From Latrodectus hesperus (lineage: Eukaryota; Arthropoda; Arachnida; Araneae; Theridiidae), in the NCBI GenBank assembly GCA_037975125.1, contig CM075862.1:46378520-46442519 (forward strand): a stretch of DNA of 64,000 nucleotides, in the 5' to 3' direction. This document shows positions 1-12,756 of the stretch, piece after piece. The translations under genes and the position numbers were made by a program. The stretch's first letter is position 1; the number at the start of each line of letters is the position of its first letter. Under the pieces are notes generated by a model. It made no database searches and had not been told where the DNA came from. It was given only the letters and a program-made list of their open reading frames with translations.

Positions 1-663
1 TTTGCCGCCCAACTTGGATGCATTTGGGAGATTTAGTAAGATATTTTTTGCCGCCCAACTTGGATGCATTTGGGAGATTTAGTAAAATATTTTTTTGCCG
101 CCCAACTTGGATGCATTTGGGAGATTTAGTAAAATATTTTTTTGCCGCCCAACTTGGATGCATTTGGGAGATTTAGTAAGATATTTTTTGCCGCCAAACT
201 TGGATGCATTTGGGAGATTTAGTAAGATATGTTTTGCCGCCCAACTTGGATGCATTTGGGAGATTTAGTAAGATATTTTTTGCCGCCCAACTTGGATGCA
301 TTTGGGAGATTTAGTAAGATATTTTTTGCCGCCCAACTTGGATGCATTTGGGAGATTTAGTAAAATATTTTTTTGCCGCCCAACTTGGATGCATTTGGGA
401 GATTTAGTAAGATATTTTTTGCCGCCAAACTTGGATGCATTTGGGAGATTTAGTAAGATATGTTTTGCCGCCCAACTTGGATGCATTTGGGAGATTTAGT
501 AAGATATTTTTTGCCGCCCAACTTGGATGCATTTGGGAGATTTAGTAAGATATTTTTTGCCGCCCAACTTGGATGCATTTGGGAGATTTAGTAAGATATT
601 TTTTGCCGCCCAACTTGGATGCATTTGGGAGATTTAGTAAGATATTTTTTGCCGCCCAACTTG
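1..663. repeat. 46/47-bp minisatellite with five-unit higher-order repeat
   Basis: About 14 tandem copies of a 46-47 bp unit are present; each starts near TTGCCGCCCAACTTGG and ends with an AGTAAGATATTTT-like stretch. Variant units (GCCGCCAAACT, followed by a GATATGTTTT variant) recur at about 190 and 421, so a block of five units (about 231 bp) was itself duplicated. The array runs off the left edge of the window and stops at the SINE that follows. The short open frames across it, on both strands, are by-products of the repeat. Confidence 0.97.
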
Positions 664-932
664 TCTAGTAATCAGCTGCGGATATTGAGGTCCTGGGTTC
701 GAATACCGGTTCGGGCATGGATGTACTTTCTCTCTCTATCTATCCTGTCTTTGTCCTTTCCTTGTATGAATGTAGAGTGAATAGTTGCCTACCCTATAAA
801 CGGGTCCCTATAGCATGTGTGTACTGAGGAAGTCGGACTCCACACCAAAATATGGTTCAGTAAGAAAAGTAGAGCAGCGCACCCTATATTGCCAGCCTGG
901 CTAGCACACGACGACAACAACAACAACAACAG
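660..932 (+). mobile_element. tRNA-derived SINE (family A), full length
   Basis: The tRNA-like head contains a B-box-like GGTTCGAATACCGG and is followed by GGGCATGGATGTACT, a unique body (GTCGGACTCCACACC) and a CACACGACGACAACAAC-type tail of CAA repeats. The same head, body and tail occur in reverse at 51868-52065, which establishes a repeat family. It abuts the minisatellite, and AGTAAAATATTTTT, resembling part of the minisatellite unit, lies just after the tail, so it may have inserted into the array. Transcription would be by RNA polymerase III from the internal A and B boxes; it encodes no protein. Confidence 0.8.
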
Positions 933-3900
933 TAAAATATTTTTACAAAATTTTTAGTTATCTGAAAATAAAGGAAAGTCATTGAAACTTTCGTATGAAA
1001 AGTGTATAAAAATTATATAATTGTAAACAAATAATGTAATATAAACACTTTTTCAAAACTTAATTTTTTCTGAATGTTTACGTACTTAACTGGAATATTT
1101 TAAAATAGTTTAAACTAACACAAGATTTTGTGTAAGTTGTATTTCAATGAATTAAAGAAAATTCTGTAAATTCCTATTCTAATGCGTTCAATTCGCGTGT
1201 ACAGAAGATTTCATTTTTCATTAGTTTATTTAAATTGAATATCTTGGCTTATGTTTTTATATCGAGGCATTTAAAAATTTATTTATCGCATTTTTAATTT
1301 CATTTGTAAATATGTATTTAAGACATGACAATAAAACCTCGTAAGATAAGCAGGCATTTTCTTAAAATTAAAATGCAATGCTTTACTATTAAGTATTTTA
1401 AATTTAAAATGTCCCATATTTTGTTTTTAATTACACAAAACAAATATAAATTTCTATTGCTTACTCTAAAGTTAAATAATAAAATTAAAAAAAAAGAAAT
1501 ATAAAATAAAAATGGTTTTGAAAGAGTTTGCATTATTTTTTCTTATTAGAGAAGATTCTTTTCCTTATCGCTTTATTTACAAATAAATTTCAATTTTCTT
1601 TCTTTTCTTCAACGGAAATAGAAGAAGTGTTAATTTGCTGAATTACTTAAATAACAAAGCTGATCTGAATTGTAAAGTAAATCATGTGGTACACCAATAA
1701 AAATAAGCTGTAAAACGTATTACAGAAAAAAAAGCTTATTTAACTGAATTAAGTAGAATTTTCAAAGTAATTGTTTTCTTTAATTCTTCTCTTAAAAAGA
1801 AAAATGAATGTAATTAAATTGATTTAAAATGATAACATTATAAATAAAAGGTTGCATATTTATCGAAATAAATATCTTAAGCATGTAAAATTTGTGCAGT
1901 GCAAAATAAAAAAAATATTAAAAACTTTCAAAGCAGTTAATATTATTTCAAACTGAAACTATTTTAATTAAATAATCATAAATATCTAAAATTTTTAGAA
2001 TAAAGTTATAAATAGTGATTCCCAGGAGCAAATTTCAAAAATATAAATTTAAAAAATGCAGCAAAAGTATATGAATGTAGGCAGTATCAATTTGTTTTTC
2101 ACTGAAAAAAACTCACGACAGCTAATTGTTTGGTATTCTGAACAATGTTCATGATATGCAGTTTTTCTAACTCAAATGCAGTAATTTAAATTTTTTATTT
2201 GTTTATTTTCGGTTTTAATATTTTAACTTGTTTTTACATTCATTCTGTAAAGAGTGCATATAAAAACTTAAGCCTTTCCTTAACCTTAATAATTTTTATT
2301 TGAGCTTATATATAAGTTAAATAAATAGTTTGTTCAAAAAATCAATTCTTTCTTTTAATCTTTAATGTGCATTTTTACAGCAGTTGTCTAGTGGATATTA
2401 GAAATTGCTAAAGGACTAATTTTTGAAAGTATCTAAATTAGAAAATATTTTTTAAGAAAAAACATCATGTGTAGAGTAGAAATTAGCAAAACAAAAATTA
2501 ACCATGGTTAAAAGAATTTATTTTTACTTATTGAAACAGATATGTAACAAAATCTGTTATTCAATGAATCTACTCGTACCAACCTTGTACACCTTACGCC
2601 GGTAAAAGGTTTGCAATCGTGTATCTTTTGATTCTTTGGTGTTTTTTTTAAACAATGGTTGGTACCAAAATGTGATTAACAAGATGGTAGCTAAGCAAAA
2701 TTTATGCAAATATAATGTTATTAGGGTTACCAGAAATTGAATTTTGTCACCCAATGTATCGCCAAATCTTTTGGCCAAAACATGGGGTACCTGATTCTAC
2801 ACCGAACCCATTTAATTATTTCCAAATAATAATTTTTTTTACAGTTTACACTCGTATAAGTTCTCCTACATATCTTCATAGCTTTCTGTCATTCTAGGAG
2901 TAACATTTCTTGCATAATAATTCTTCTGCATTATCTTTTGTTACACATGTCTTTAACATGTTATTGGAGAGAACATGAAAAAAATGGTAAAGATGTATTA
3001 ATGGCGTTTGAAAGCGTAATCAGACAAATTTGATTTTTAGATTTTCTTGATTTTTTACTCTTAACATTTTCAGTAATGAATAGATTCTGTAATAGACATA
3101 CTGAGAATTTAACAGAAGGGTACAGATACATTGTTAAATATCTTTCACAACAGCTAAAAAATGTAATAATTTCCTTTAAATTACCTTTGAAACTGGTCAA
3201 TTCCTTATTAAAATGGATAACATATGCTAAATTCATTTGTGGCAACAATTCAATAGTAAGTAGAGAAATTCAAATGAATTTCAGTAGTACCATGCAAATT
3301 ATAAGACTTAAATGAAATTTCAACAGACAAAATCTAATAATATGTTTTCGTTCGAAGCATTCGGAAATGGGATTTAGTAAGGAATCGTAGGAATTTAGTA
3401 AGCAGTTAATAAGTTTATTTTCTTTGCTTATGTTTTGGATTTTCACTAAACAACTTCTATAGAACTTCTGTCAAGGGCTTTGCCTTTGAGCGCAAAGAGC
3501 TTTTACTTGTCTAAGCAATGCTGATGAAATTTACTTTTGACAGAGGATGACAAAAGAAAGAAATACAATTTCCGTATTATTGAAGACAACTCATGTTTGT
3601 TGTTGCCAAAAAGTAAAAGATAAGTTGAGCGAGACGTAATGATTTTCTTTGTTTGTCTTAGCAGAGTTTATTCGTTTTTCAAGGAAAAATTTTTTTTATG
3701 TCTAACACGTTTTATCTTCTCATTCAAAAGAAAATCTCAGAGTGCTGGTCTTCTAGAAAATAAACAATTTTTATTGTTATAAAACCATATAAAATAATTA
3801 AAATAAATTATAAGTTATATTTTACAAATACCCTAATAATTAGCACATTCAGCTTTGTAAACATGACTTTAATAGTACTTTTATATAAATGCATTATATA

Positions 3901-5900
3901 TATATATGGAAATACACATGGTTTAGGAAAGAAGGTTATCGATATTGAATGAACGCTTTAAAATAGACCATAAAGGCTAAATTATATCTGCTAACTCTGT
4001 CACTGCATAGATAGGGGAATTATCCTCCAGGAAAACTCTAACCACTGCAGAAAAAAATTTTGCATCATAGGATGAATCTGGTCTGCTAAAATTTCTCTAT
4101 ATTTCCTCTAACTAATCTTACAGGGCTACAATTTGTCTTGCAGAAAAACAATACATGGTTGTCTATATCTTGACAGATTCACCTAAATGGTAATTAGGAA
4201 GAAGATTATCAAGTTCATAAGCTTATGTAGGTATCCTTTAAATGTGAACCTGTCACGTTGAAGGGAAAAGTGAGGTTGAATCTTATTTGGACCCACCCTA
4301 TGGCCAAGAATGAAATGCGGAGACTTTCAAGCTGAATTCTTTACAACAACTAATTTAAAGTGCCTTTTCATGAGTTTTTAATATGATGATATTTAATTGC
4401 ACTTTTATTGGTTGCGATTCTATGGTAACCATTACTACTTAGCATTTTTAAAAATAATCCGCAGACGAAAATGTTTTTTATCAAAATATAATAAAATGAT
4501 GTTTTTAGTAACGAAAATTAAAGCTGCTGAAAATTAAATATTTCTTTTTTAACTTTCGATAAGAAATAATAGTATTCTAATAGTTCTGAACCAATTTTTT
4601 AAAAATTAATTAATTATAATTGAGATATATAAGAAATAATTTACTTTCAAAAATGCAAATGATTTTTATTCTAAGCGATTGAATAGAATAAAAATCAATA
4701 TAATTTTTATACTTCACATTATAATTTGATTGTAAAATATAAAAACATTTTTTTAAAAGAATATATTTCCGTGTGATATGTTGTTTTATATTGAGCGATA
4801 GTCCAGTATCATGAGCTCATATACAGTTGAATTTTTCCTGTTATTGAATACTTGAGGTAAAAAATATAGGATTGAATGGAGTGCTATAGATTATTTAATT
4901 TCGAAATCGCATATGTGAGAATGTTCAAAATGCTGTAATTTATGACAAAATTGTAATTTTTTTAAAAAAATTTTCATATATTTATGAATTTGAATGTAGA
5001 GAGGTCAAGAAAAGGAAATAAAGTGTTTACTTTTATTATTTAAATTATTTATTCTAAATTATAAAAAGAGATGGAAAACTTAAAATTTTTATATTTGGAA
5101 CTTTAAAGTAGTGTTAGAGAAAATTAAATATTTTTAAGCTGTGTGCGTCAATGCCAGATTAAATTATGATGAAGAAACTGAAAAAATACCGATATTATTG
5201 ACATTGTGAATATAGCTGTATAGCACAATTAATTGAAGCAAAATATTTATAAAAAAATCGTACAATTTATTTTTTATGTCACGTATGAACGTCATTATTT
5301 CGTCACGTTTTATTTCTTTGCATTTTATTATAAAAATCCTCATATGATTGGATTTTTAGCATTTTGCATTGATAAGACGGGTTATAAAAAGAAAAATTCG
5401 AAATTGCGATATTCGAAAATATATGAAATATTATAATTAAGTGATTATAATTTTAAATATTCAAAATTACGATATTCAAAATCTAAAATTAATTGAAATA
5501 GCATAAAAATTCAAATAAAAACAAATACCGGGCAGTTCGAAATTGCGACACTTGAATTTATATAAAATCGCAAAAATATCTTATACTAAAAAGAAATATT
5601 TTGAATCGCAATCTTCAAATCCCGTAATCATGTGATATCGCGTCATTTTGTGGTTGGCGAGAAAAGGTTAGTCACCATTTCTCTAGTTGTCGCTAAGTGG
5701 TGGGCTGAAATATGACTTGATTCATTAGACTAACATGATTCATGAGGCTAAACTTTCTTTCACTCATCAGCCGACCAGGTTTTGAGAGTGTGGTGCACGA
5801 CATTTGGTATTAACAATAGTTGCAAGTTCCTTGAACATACTGGTCTGCCATAAATGTTTTGTGTTTATGAAGGTCCATTTTAACTGTAATCATTGACACT
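933..5900. other. AT-rich noncoding DNA, no recognised gene
   Basis: No convincing coding sequence is seen on either strand. The short open frames here have no recognisable domain. Two stretches have more complex composition than their surroundings, about 3370-3640 and 4000-4330, and were not identified. At 5390-5560 a short motif like ATTCGAAATTGCGATATTC recurs loosely. Confidence 0.6.
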
Positions 5901-5930
5901 AGAGATTCCAGATATTGATTCAGAGCTGCA

Positions 5931-5964
5931 TATATAGACTCTCACTTCTGTTGCAGTAGTCAGT
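5931..5964 (+). promoter_or_regulatory. Candidate TATA plus initiator core promoter
   Basis: TATATAG at 5931-5937 is followed by TCAGT at 5960-5964, so the T of the TATA box lies 31 bp upstream of the initiator A at 5962. That is the arthropod core-promoter spacing. The surrounding 5640-6030 is less AT-rich than its neighbours and could be a solo LTR or other retroelement promoter, but no partner LTR and no downstream open frame were found. Chance occurrence is possible. Confidence 0.25.
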
Positions 5965-6039
5965 CTCATTCGACGCTCTAATCTACCTATTATCGAGCTT
6001 GTCTTGCCGCATTATGTGCTTCTTCCATGTCATTATTCC

Positions 6040-6206
<167 letters not shown>

Positions 6207-6331
6207 CTGGCTAGCAGACACAATATATACACATATGTGTTTATGCTTATTGAACAAAGCGAGACTACAATAAAAGGATAAAGGGAGACGCAGTAGATTG
6301 CTGCAGGTGCAAGTGAGTTGTTTCCTGATAT

Positions 6332-7075
6332 GTGACTAGAAGATATAGAAGAATAATTGGAAAGCTGAAAGTGCTGTACCACGTAACCATTGCTGATGTT
6401 GAGTTCGGAACCTACAAAAGTGTGTCGTTTCGTACCTTGGAAAGCCTTCCAAACTGTAATACAGTTGTTAGAAAATTTTCTGATGATCGTCCTTCGAAAA
6501 CGACTGCAGTGAATGACCAATATATCATCATGATAGTGAAAAAAATCGTAAACCATTCAACCACTGCTCAGGAATTATTTTCATCGATCAGGCGACAAGT
6601 GTGTGTGTGTGTCAGGGGATGCTTTAATTTCACAAAGGTGGCCTATTCACACACCCGCTTGAAAGCTGTATCCCCTAAAAACTTGGCGATTGGCGTCACT
6701 GTTTAGAGTGATGCAAGGAGCAGAAAAACTACATTTGTCATCAATGGCATCATGTTCTCTCTACAGATGATAGTCATTTCAGCGCCACAGTTGATTCTCA
6801 ACTCCAATTCACATGGGATCCATTATGCTGAACAGGTGAACCGAGATCTATGTTTACAATAGAATTTTTATAGCTGAAAATCGCTGTTGAAGGAAGATGA
6901 TTGCTTCTGTTCCCAGGTATCGATTGAACAGATTTTGTTTATATGTATGACACTGTACGGCCAAACCGGAAATCTGATGCCTAGCAGCTACTGGAAAGTG
7001 AAGAGATCACTCGAAGAGATTTGTCAATGTACTTCTGATTTAAATCACGTAGAGCTTGTGGGGGGATGCTTTGCA
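6332..7075 (+). pseudogene. Decayed Tc1-like transposase
   Basis: Pieces of a Tc1-type transposase appear in order but in shifting frames. The DNA-binding region includes [14 protein letters not shown], matching the conserved RRPGSGRPR-type linker. The first catalytic block reads HHVLSTDDSHFS (usual VLFTDESRFS), from about 6751. The second reads DTVRPNRKSDA (usual DDNARPHRA), followed by LESEEIT and SDLNHVEL (usual SPDLNPIEHV). Several stops and frameshifts separate them, so no functional protein can be made. Terminal inverted repeats were not located. The family call is from motif pattern; the subfamily is unknown. Confidence 0.7.
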
Positions 7076-7439
7076 AAGAAGCTTAGTTGCACCGCAAAGC
7101 TTGATAATTCTTTAATATTTGGAACGAGAATATACAGAAGGATGGTTTAAATATATTGTTTTATTGCTATTTCTTTTTGTGGGATTTTGAAGAATTTTTT
7201 GTTAATCATATCAAATCTTTTGACATTTCTATCACTGATGTTAATCAGAAATTATTCTCTAATTAAATATATATAACCGAGAACGTTGTAATAACAAATT
7301 GTAATTACTAATGAATTAAATTCTTAATATAATCCAATATATTACATAATAATCCGGAGTAAATTATGCCTTTGAAACGTTTATTTATATACATACATGC
7401 AACATGCATACATACATATATATATGAAGGCTGGTGACA

Positions 7440-7930
7440 GAGCTGGAAATTCAATATTGAATATGATCCATAGGCTCTCAAAGAATTTAGGATTAATTTT
7501 CTTTTTCAGTGGATACCGTCACATGTCGGCATTAAAGGATACAAGATTGTCGATTCGCTAGCTAATGTTGCTTCTTCACAATCTGGTTTGACATCTAACA
7601 TTTATGAGGTTTTTACTGAGAGTAGAAAACACTTATGGTATCTAGAAGGTTCCATGTACTCATAATTGGTATTCCAGAAAACGCCCTGTTGGCGCTTTGC
7701 TTTTTGAAGGAACTAGAGGCCAACAGACATGCATTTCACGTTTCGCAGTGCTCACTTAAGGAGCCTCAAATATGTACAAGGTCAAAAGACTTTTAGTGTG
7801 TGCACAAAACTGAATTTTTACTTGAATGAGGCTTTTTCAAAGCCCCTTATGTTTTTTAGATTTCTTGACTGTTTATGGACTTGTGTGTGGAGTTGGTCCA
7901 CAACAACAGTTGTGGAGTTGGTGGAGTGAC
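7440..7930 (+). pseudogene. LINE tail: RNase H domain and ORF2 C-terminus, broken
   Basis: Translation gives FQWIPSHVGIKGYKIVDSLA, the last RNase H block of Jockey-like non-LTR retrotransposon ORF2 (usual QWIPSHVGIxGNExAD), in which KGYKIVDSLA replaces GNExADxLA. A frame change leads to remnants of the C-terminal region (LRSLKYVQGQKTFSVCTK, then PLMFFRFLDCLW). The segment that should carry the next Cys/His residues, around ASPDHILNC, is deleted after CTK. The copy is 5'-truncated, as usual for LINEs. The end near 7930 (GGAGTGACAACAACA) looks like the LINE 3' end. Confidence 0.8.
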
Positions 7931-7941
7931 AACAACATATA

Positions 7942-8850
7942 TAGGGTGTCCCAAAACGACCGCATAAACTCTGCACAGATAGATTCCTCGTTGGGAATAC
8001 AAAACACTGCCCAAATAAGGGTTCCTTTACGATCCATAGTTTACGAGAAAAATACGAAAAACAATGTATGACGTCATTGCTGGTGCAAGAAAAAACACTT
8101 TATTGAAAATATCAACAACAATATATGCACACTTAAAAGCACATGTTCAAAGTGTCCGCCGTGAATGTCAAGGCAGGCTTGAGCACGCCATGGACTGGCT
8201 TTCATCACACGTTGCAGCATCGTGGGGTCCACCCAGGATGCCGACGAGCAACTAAGTCCATTGGTGTTGGCACAACATCTCGATACAACAGTTCCTTGAG
8301 ATGGCCCCATAGGAAAAAATCCCACGGTGTAAGATCTGATAAACATGGCGGGCAAAGAATCGGACCCCCACGTCCGATCCAGTGGCCGGGGTATTCCATA
8401 ACCTGTCTACCACGTACAGGAGCACAGAAATGCGTCAGAACCCCATCATGCTGGAACCAAAGGCATTTACATTACATCGGCCTTACAACAAGTACATGTC
8501 GCAGTAAACATGGCCACCATACGAAGACTACAGGTAGCTGCAAGTTGCAGCCTTTTAAATACCAGTTCAACGGCGGATTAAAGTTATTCTATGGCATGCG
8601 CGCATGCATGACGCGATTTGCGCGGCGAATGTTTTAAAAATTATCGTCTGGAAAGATATGCAAATACAAATACGTTGGTATGTCCAATAAAGTGTTTCTT
8701 TCTTGCATCGGCAATGACGTCATGCATTGTTTTTCGTATTTTTCTCGTAAAGTATGGATTGTACAGGAACGCTTCTTTAGACAATTTTTAAGTACTCCCA
8801 ACGAGGAATCTAGCAGTGCAGAGTTTATGCAGTCGTTTTGGGACACCCTG
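7942..8850. mobile_element. Non-autonomous mariner relative with about 165-bp TIRs
   Basis: The two ends (7942-8107 and 8686-8850) are imperfect inverted repeats starting YAGGGTGTCCCAAAACGAC, flanked by TA at 7940-7941 and 8851-8852, the target duplication typical of the Tc1/mariner superfamily. The 909-bp interior keeps only the 3' part of a transposase gene on the minus strand, so it is an internally deleted copy. It lies between LINE fragments of opposite orientation. Confidence 0.9.
8140..8460 (-). pseudogene. Mariner-type transposase C-terminus (DD41D-like), frameshifted
   Basis: Minus-strand translation from 8456 gives FQHDGVLTHFCAPV, then YPGHWIGRGGP, then LSDLTPWDFFLWGHLKE. This is the second and third catalytic blocks of a mariner-like transposase. 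I count 41 residues between the Asp of QHDG and the Asp of TPWD, which fits DD41D families. A frameshift near 8260 leads into SWVDPTMLQRVMKA and ACLDIHGGHFEH, the usual end of such proteins. The first catalytic Asp and the DNA-binding domain are absent. Confidence 0.8.
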
Positions 8851-8852
8851 TA

Positions 8853-8930
8853 TACAAAGCCTCATTCAAGTAAAAATTCAAGCAGTTCAAGACATAATCA
8901 GGCGATGCTTGTTCACCTTTGTGTATGTGT
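8853..8930 (-). pseudogene. Inverted scrap of the same LINE family
   Basis: Read on the minus strand this gives QASPDYVLNCLNFYLNEAL, the ORF2 C-terminal segment missing from the plus-strand copy at 7440-7930. About 25 bp (around AATTTTTACTTGAATGAGGC) are shared with that copy in inverted orientation. It starts right after the TA duplication of the mariner relative and fades into a GT-rich stretch near 8920-8940. Confidence 0.7.
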
Positions 8931-8952
8931 GTGTGTACGTACTTTATTTTGA

Positions 8953-11900
8953 AACTGTCTTGCACTTAGTTAAACTAGTTCCTTTACTCATAAATATTCT
9001 TTCCAAAATATTAGTTACTATCTTTGTTAAAAAAAGATATCTTGAATTATAATAGAATTTCAACAAATTAAGTTTACATTTTTATGAACTTTTATTAGGT
9101 ATAAAATAATTTTTATAACATAACTTTAAGATAAACACAAATATTAATAGATGTTAGCCTTATAACTAAATCATAAATGTTGAGATAAAAATGTGAAATT
9201 GAAAAAAGTTTTTCTTAAGATAAATTGTTTTATATTTCTTTCTAACGTACCATATAAATTTCCCTAGCATTTAAGTCTATTTTCCTGGCAATTTAAGCTT
9301 AGAAATAAAATTTATATTCCTTATATGATGAGTCTGTAGACTGATAAATGCTTTTGATGGAAATCATCTTACAAAATGACTGTTACTTTAAAAGATAACG
9401 CCATTTCTTTTTTCTCGAAGCATGTGAAAGATTTGAAAAGCGAAATTCATATCAAAATGATAAAAGAATGGAAAATTCTACTGATTTTTTTCTCTTTGTA
9501 AGAACTAACACGTTTACTTAATTTTTTTTTTAGAAATATGAATTGAAATATTGAAGAAAAATATTAAATAGTCTATTATTTTCCATTTTGAAGTAGTCCT
9601 CATCATGTCTTTTGTTCCTCTGACAGTGTTCATTTTCATTCTCAGTATTTAGCACCAGATGGCGCAGCACAAAATGTTTCAAAACATGTCTAAATTTAAG
9701 AATGGATTTCTTGATATGTAAATGATGCTTTTTGTATTATGTAGTGAAAGAAATTGAAGTGGAAAGAATTGGAAAATTGGAAGACATATTGGAAAAAAAA
9801 GCGACAATTTCACCCTTGAGCAACATCAAATCTTCTCTCACAGGTTTCTTTTACTTTCGAATAAAGGAAAACAATGTTATTTTTACTAATATTTGATTTA
9901 AAAACTCAAATAGATTCTCCAAGAATGAAATTTCTATAATAATTGCATACTTTTTCTCCTGATGTATTTGAAATGCTGATTTTATTTAATTTCTTTACAA
10001 AAGATGATAGCTCTTAGTCTTTTAAGCAACTAAAAAAAGAATTTATATAAATAAAAAGACATCTCAACACTTAATATTAACCTTTCACCATGTTTAATAG
10101 AAACCTTTCACTATTAAATACATTATGAGATTTTCCTAAAAAAATCTTGCTAAACCTTTGATCATTAAATCTAGTTTACCTTACCTTAAATTTTTATCTA
10201 GATAAAAGTTATTTTGTTTTGAAAATACCAGTTAATTAATATTATTTTCTTGCTTATAATACTATTATCAAATTTTATTAAATCAATCGTAATTGGTTCA
10301 AGTGTAATGAAATTTGTTCTATTTAACTAGCATGCGCCTTAATTTTGTCAAACGCTATTATTGACAAGCAAACTTTTCATACTCTTATACTTATTATGCT
10401 TCGTAAAAACCTTGATATAAATCAAAATGGTTATCCCTTAAAATTTTGTTATTTGTTTTATTTTTATATCCTTATTATGTATGGTGTCAACAAAAGTGTC
10501 TGTCTGGTAAGATTTGCGCTGATGAAGTGGGAAGTGGGTGATCACTGAAAACCTTTATATATAAATCAGTAATGTTGATATAATTGTTAACAAATTTAAG
10601 TTAATATCAGTTTCATGAATGATATATCACCATAGATATTATAAAATTGAGTAATCAGAATTAGTTTAAAGTGTTAATATATCATCTCACTATCAATATC
10701 AAGTCAATCGAATCTTGAGATAAATTGCGATTGCTGTTTGCATTTGTGTGCTATTTTATTAGTCTAGGATACTAATTAGAAAACTGTAACTTCAATTTTT
10801 CAGAGAGAAACAAAAAAAAAAAACATTTTTTCTTGATCTGTCACACCGTAGATGGACAAAACTTCCAATTACAGGAGGATTTTTTTTTCACATATTTACG
10901 TTATTTTTTCCTACATGCTTATTAAACAATTTTGGGGAAAATACTAGTGTAACTAGAGACCGGAAGTTTAACCGGTCATTTCTCGCACGTTGCAATTAAA
11001 GAAATTTGAGTCAATTTTTAACAAATTTTACACTTTGGTCATTATTTGTATTCAATTGTTTAAGTGTCAATATATTTAGGGCCAATTATATTATGGGCCA
11101 ATTATAGCAAACACTTTTATGAACATGATCACCAAATAACAGTTTACAAATTCCTAAGATTTCAATTTATTTTTTTGTATTGCATTACATTGCGTTGTAA
11201 TTATTCAGTGTCAAAATCATAAGTTAAAATCAATTGTTGACATTGGATAATTATAACATATTACAAATAAATTAAGCATGACATTAATAATCTTTTATAC
11301 AGAATTCGGGATAGCTATGCTACCTTCCTTTAGTTGCTGATTTGCATAATAGGAAAATTATACTTGTAAGTAACGACGGTAAATAATTTAATGCTTTTGC
11401 AAAACTGAAATTTTATTCATACCATATAAAAAATATGAAGAAATTTAATATTAATTCTTTAAAATAAACATTCCTTAGGTGAATAAAAAATTAATACGAA
11501 AATAATTATGAAATTAAAATTTTATGAACTTTAAAAGGGATTGATTTTCACTGGAAAAGCACAATAATTTCTCGTTTCATTCGTTTGTTTGCAAAATAAT
11601 CTTGTGGTTTTGTTTACTCTTTCCCATTTTTCCTTACTTTAAATCTATTACTGCTCTTAATCTCTTCCTTGTGCTTAGAATTTAGATCCAATGTTTTTTC
11701 TTTTAGTAGAGCGTCTTACACATATTGGATCATTGTTTGGTACCCAGACGTAGCCACAAAATTCCATGCCGTCGAAAAATTCACAAAGCCTTACATTTTA
11801 TGTTTTTACCTTACATTGTTTCTTAAAATTTTAAGAATGGTAATAGGTAGCGTTAAATTCTAGCTCTGGTAAATAAAAAATAAATAAAAAGGTTACATTT

Positions 11901-12756
11901 TATTCAATCTATTTCTATCAAGTAATTAAATATGTTGTCATGGTTTTAATTCATATTTGCATGAAAAACTGCAATTTTTAGTTTAAAATAAGGTTTTTAT
12001 ACCTGTATACACTTTTTATTTCATTTTCATTCACATCTAAGCATAACGTGTGAAAATAGTTAATATTTATAAATTGTTCATCATGGTTCTTTCTTTATTC
12101 GTTATCAAATAACTAAACGTGTTTAATCATATTTGTTATATTCCAAGTTATTATCCATTTACAGGAATAAATGATTAAAGATAAAATAAACATACAAGAA
12201 TTTTCTAATGCGCAGCTTTTAATGGCATGTGCATTCTTAATACGTATATAATAACTCTCATCAATTCAACAACAAATTTTTAGTATTAACAACATTTGCA
12301 CATTAGTTTACTAATTACTTACACATTAGTTAAATATGTCATGGTCACAATGTCTTCCACGTGAAATGATACCTCTGGGAATGATAGACCAAGTATTGCA
12401 GGAAGTATTGGGAATGATGGACCAAGTATATTAATGCTTCATATTCTAGAATAGGCAATGTGTGATACATATCAGCTAAAACACTTAGTTTTTATTAGGA
12501 ATTTGTATTGTTATTATAAAAAAATGAAGAAAAAAGTGTCATTAGATGTGTTCCTTATCATCTTTTAAATTTTATTTCCAGTAAAAAATTTCCCTTTAAA
12601 AAATTTTTCAAAAAATTTTAGTTTGATAAATATTCATAAATCTATTGATTTGCTGTAGCCGGCGCAGATACTTCCTTAATTATGTGAAATCATCAATACG
12701 CTGTCTTAAAATCATTAATATCTAACTATGTTAAGAAAATGTTAGCATCGATAATG
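8953..12756. other. AT-rich noncoding DNA
   Basis: No recognisable gene, transposon end or RNA gene was seen. Short open frames (for example 10345-10548) lack recognisable motifs and have the composition of random AT-rich DNA. Confidence 0.6.

Noticed and set aside
265..499. Open frames on both strands in the first 500 bases
   Set aside because: Products of the 46-bp minisatellite.
8143..8637. A 164-codon plus-strand open frame
   Set aside because: It is antisense to the transposase remnant inside the long-TIR element.
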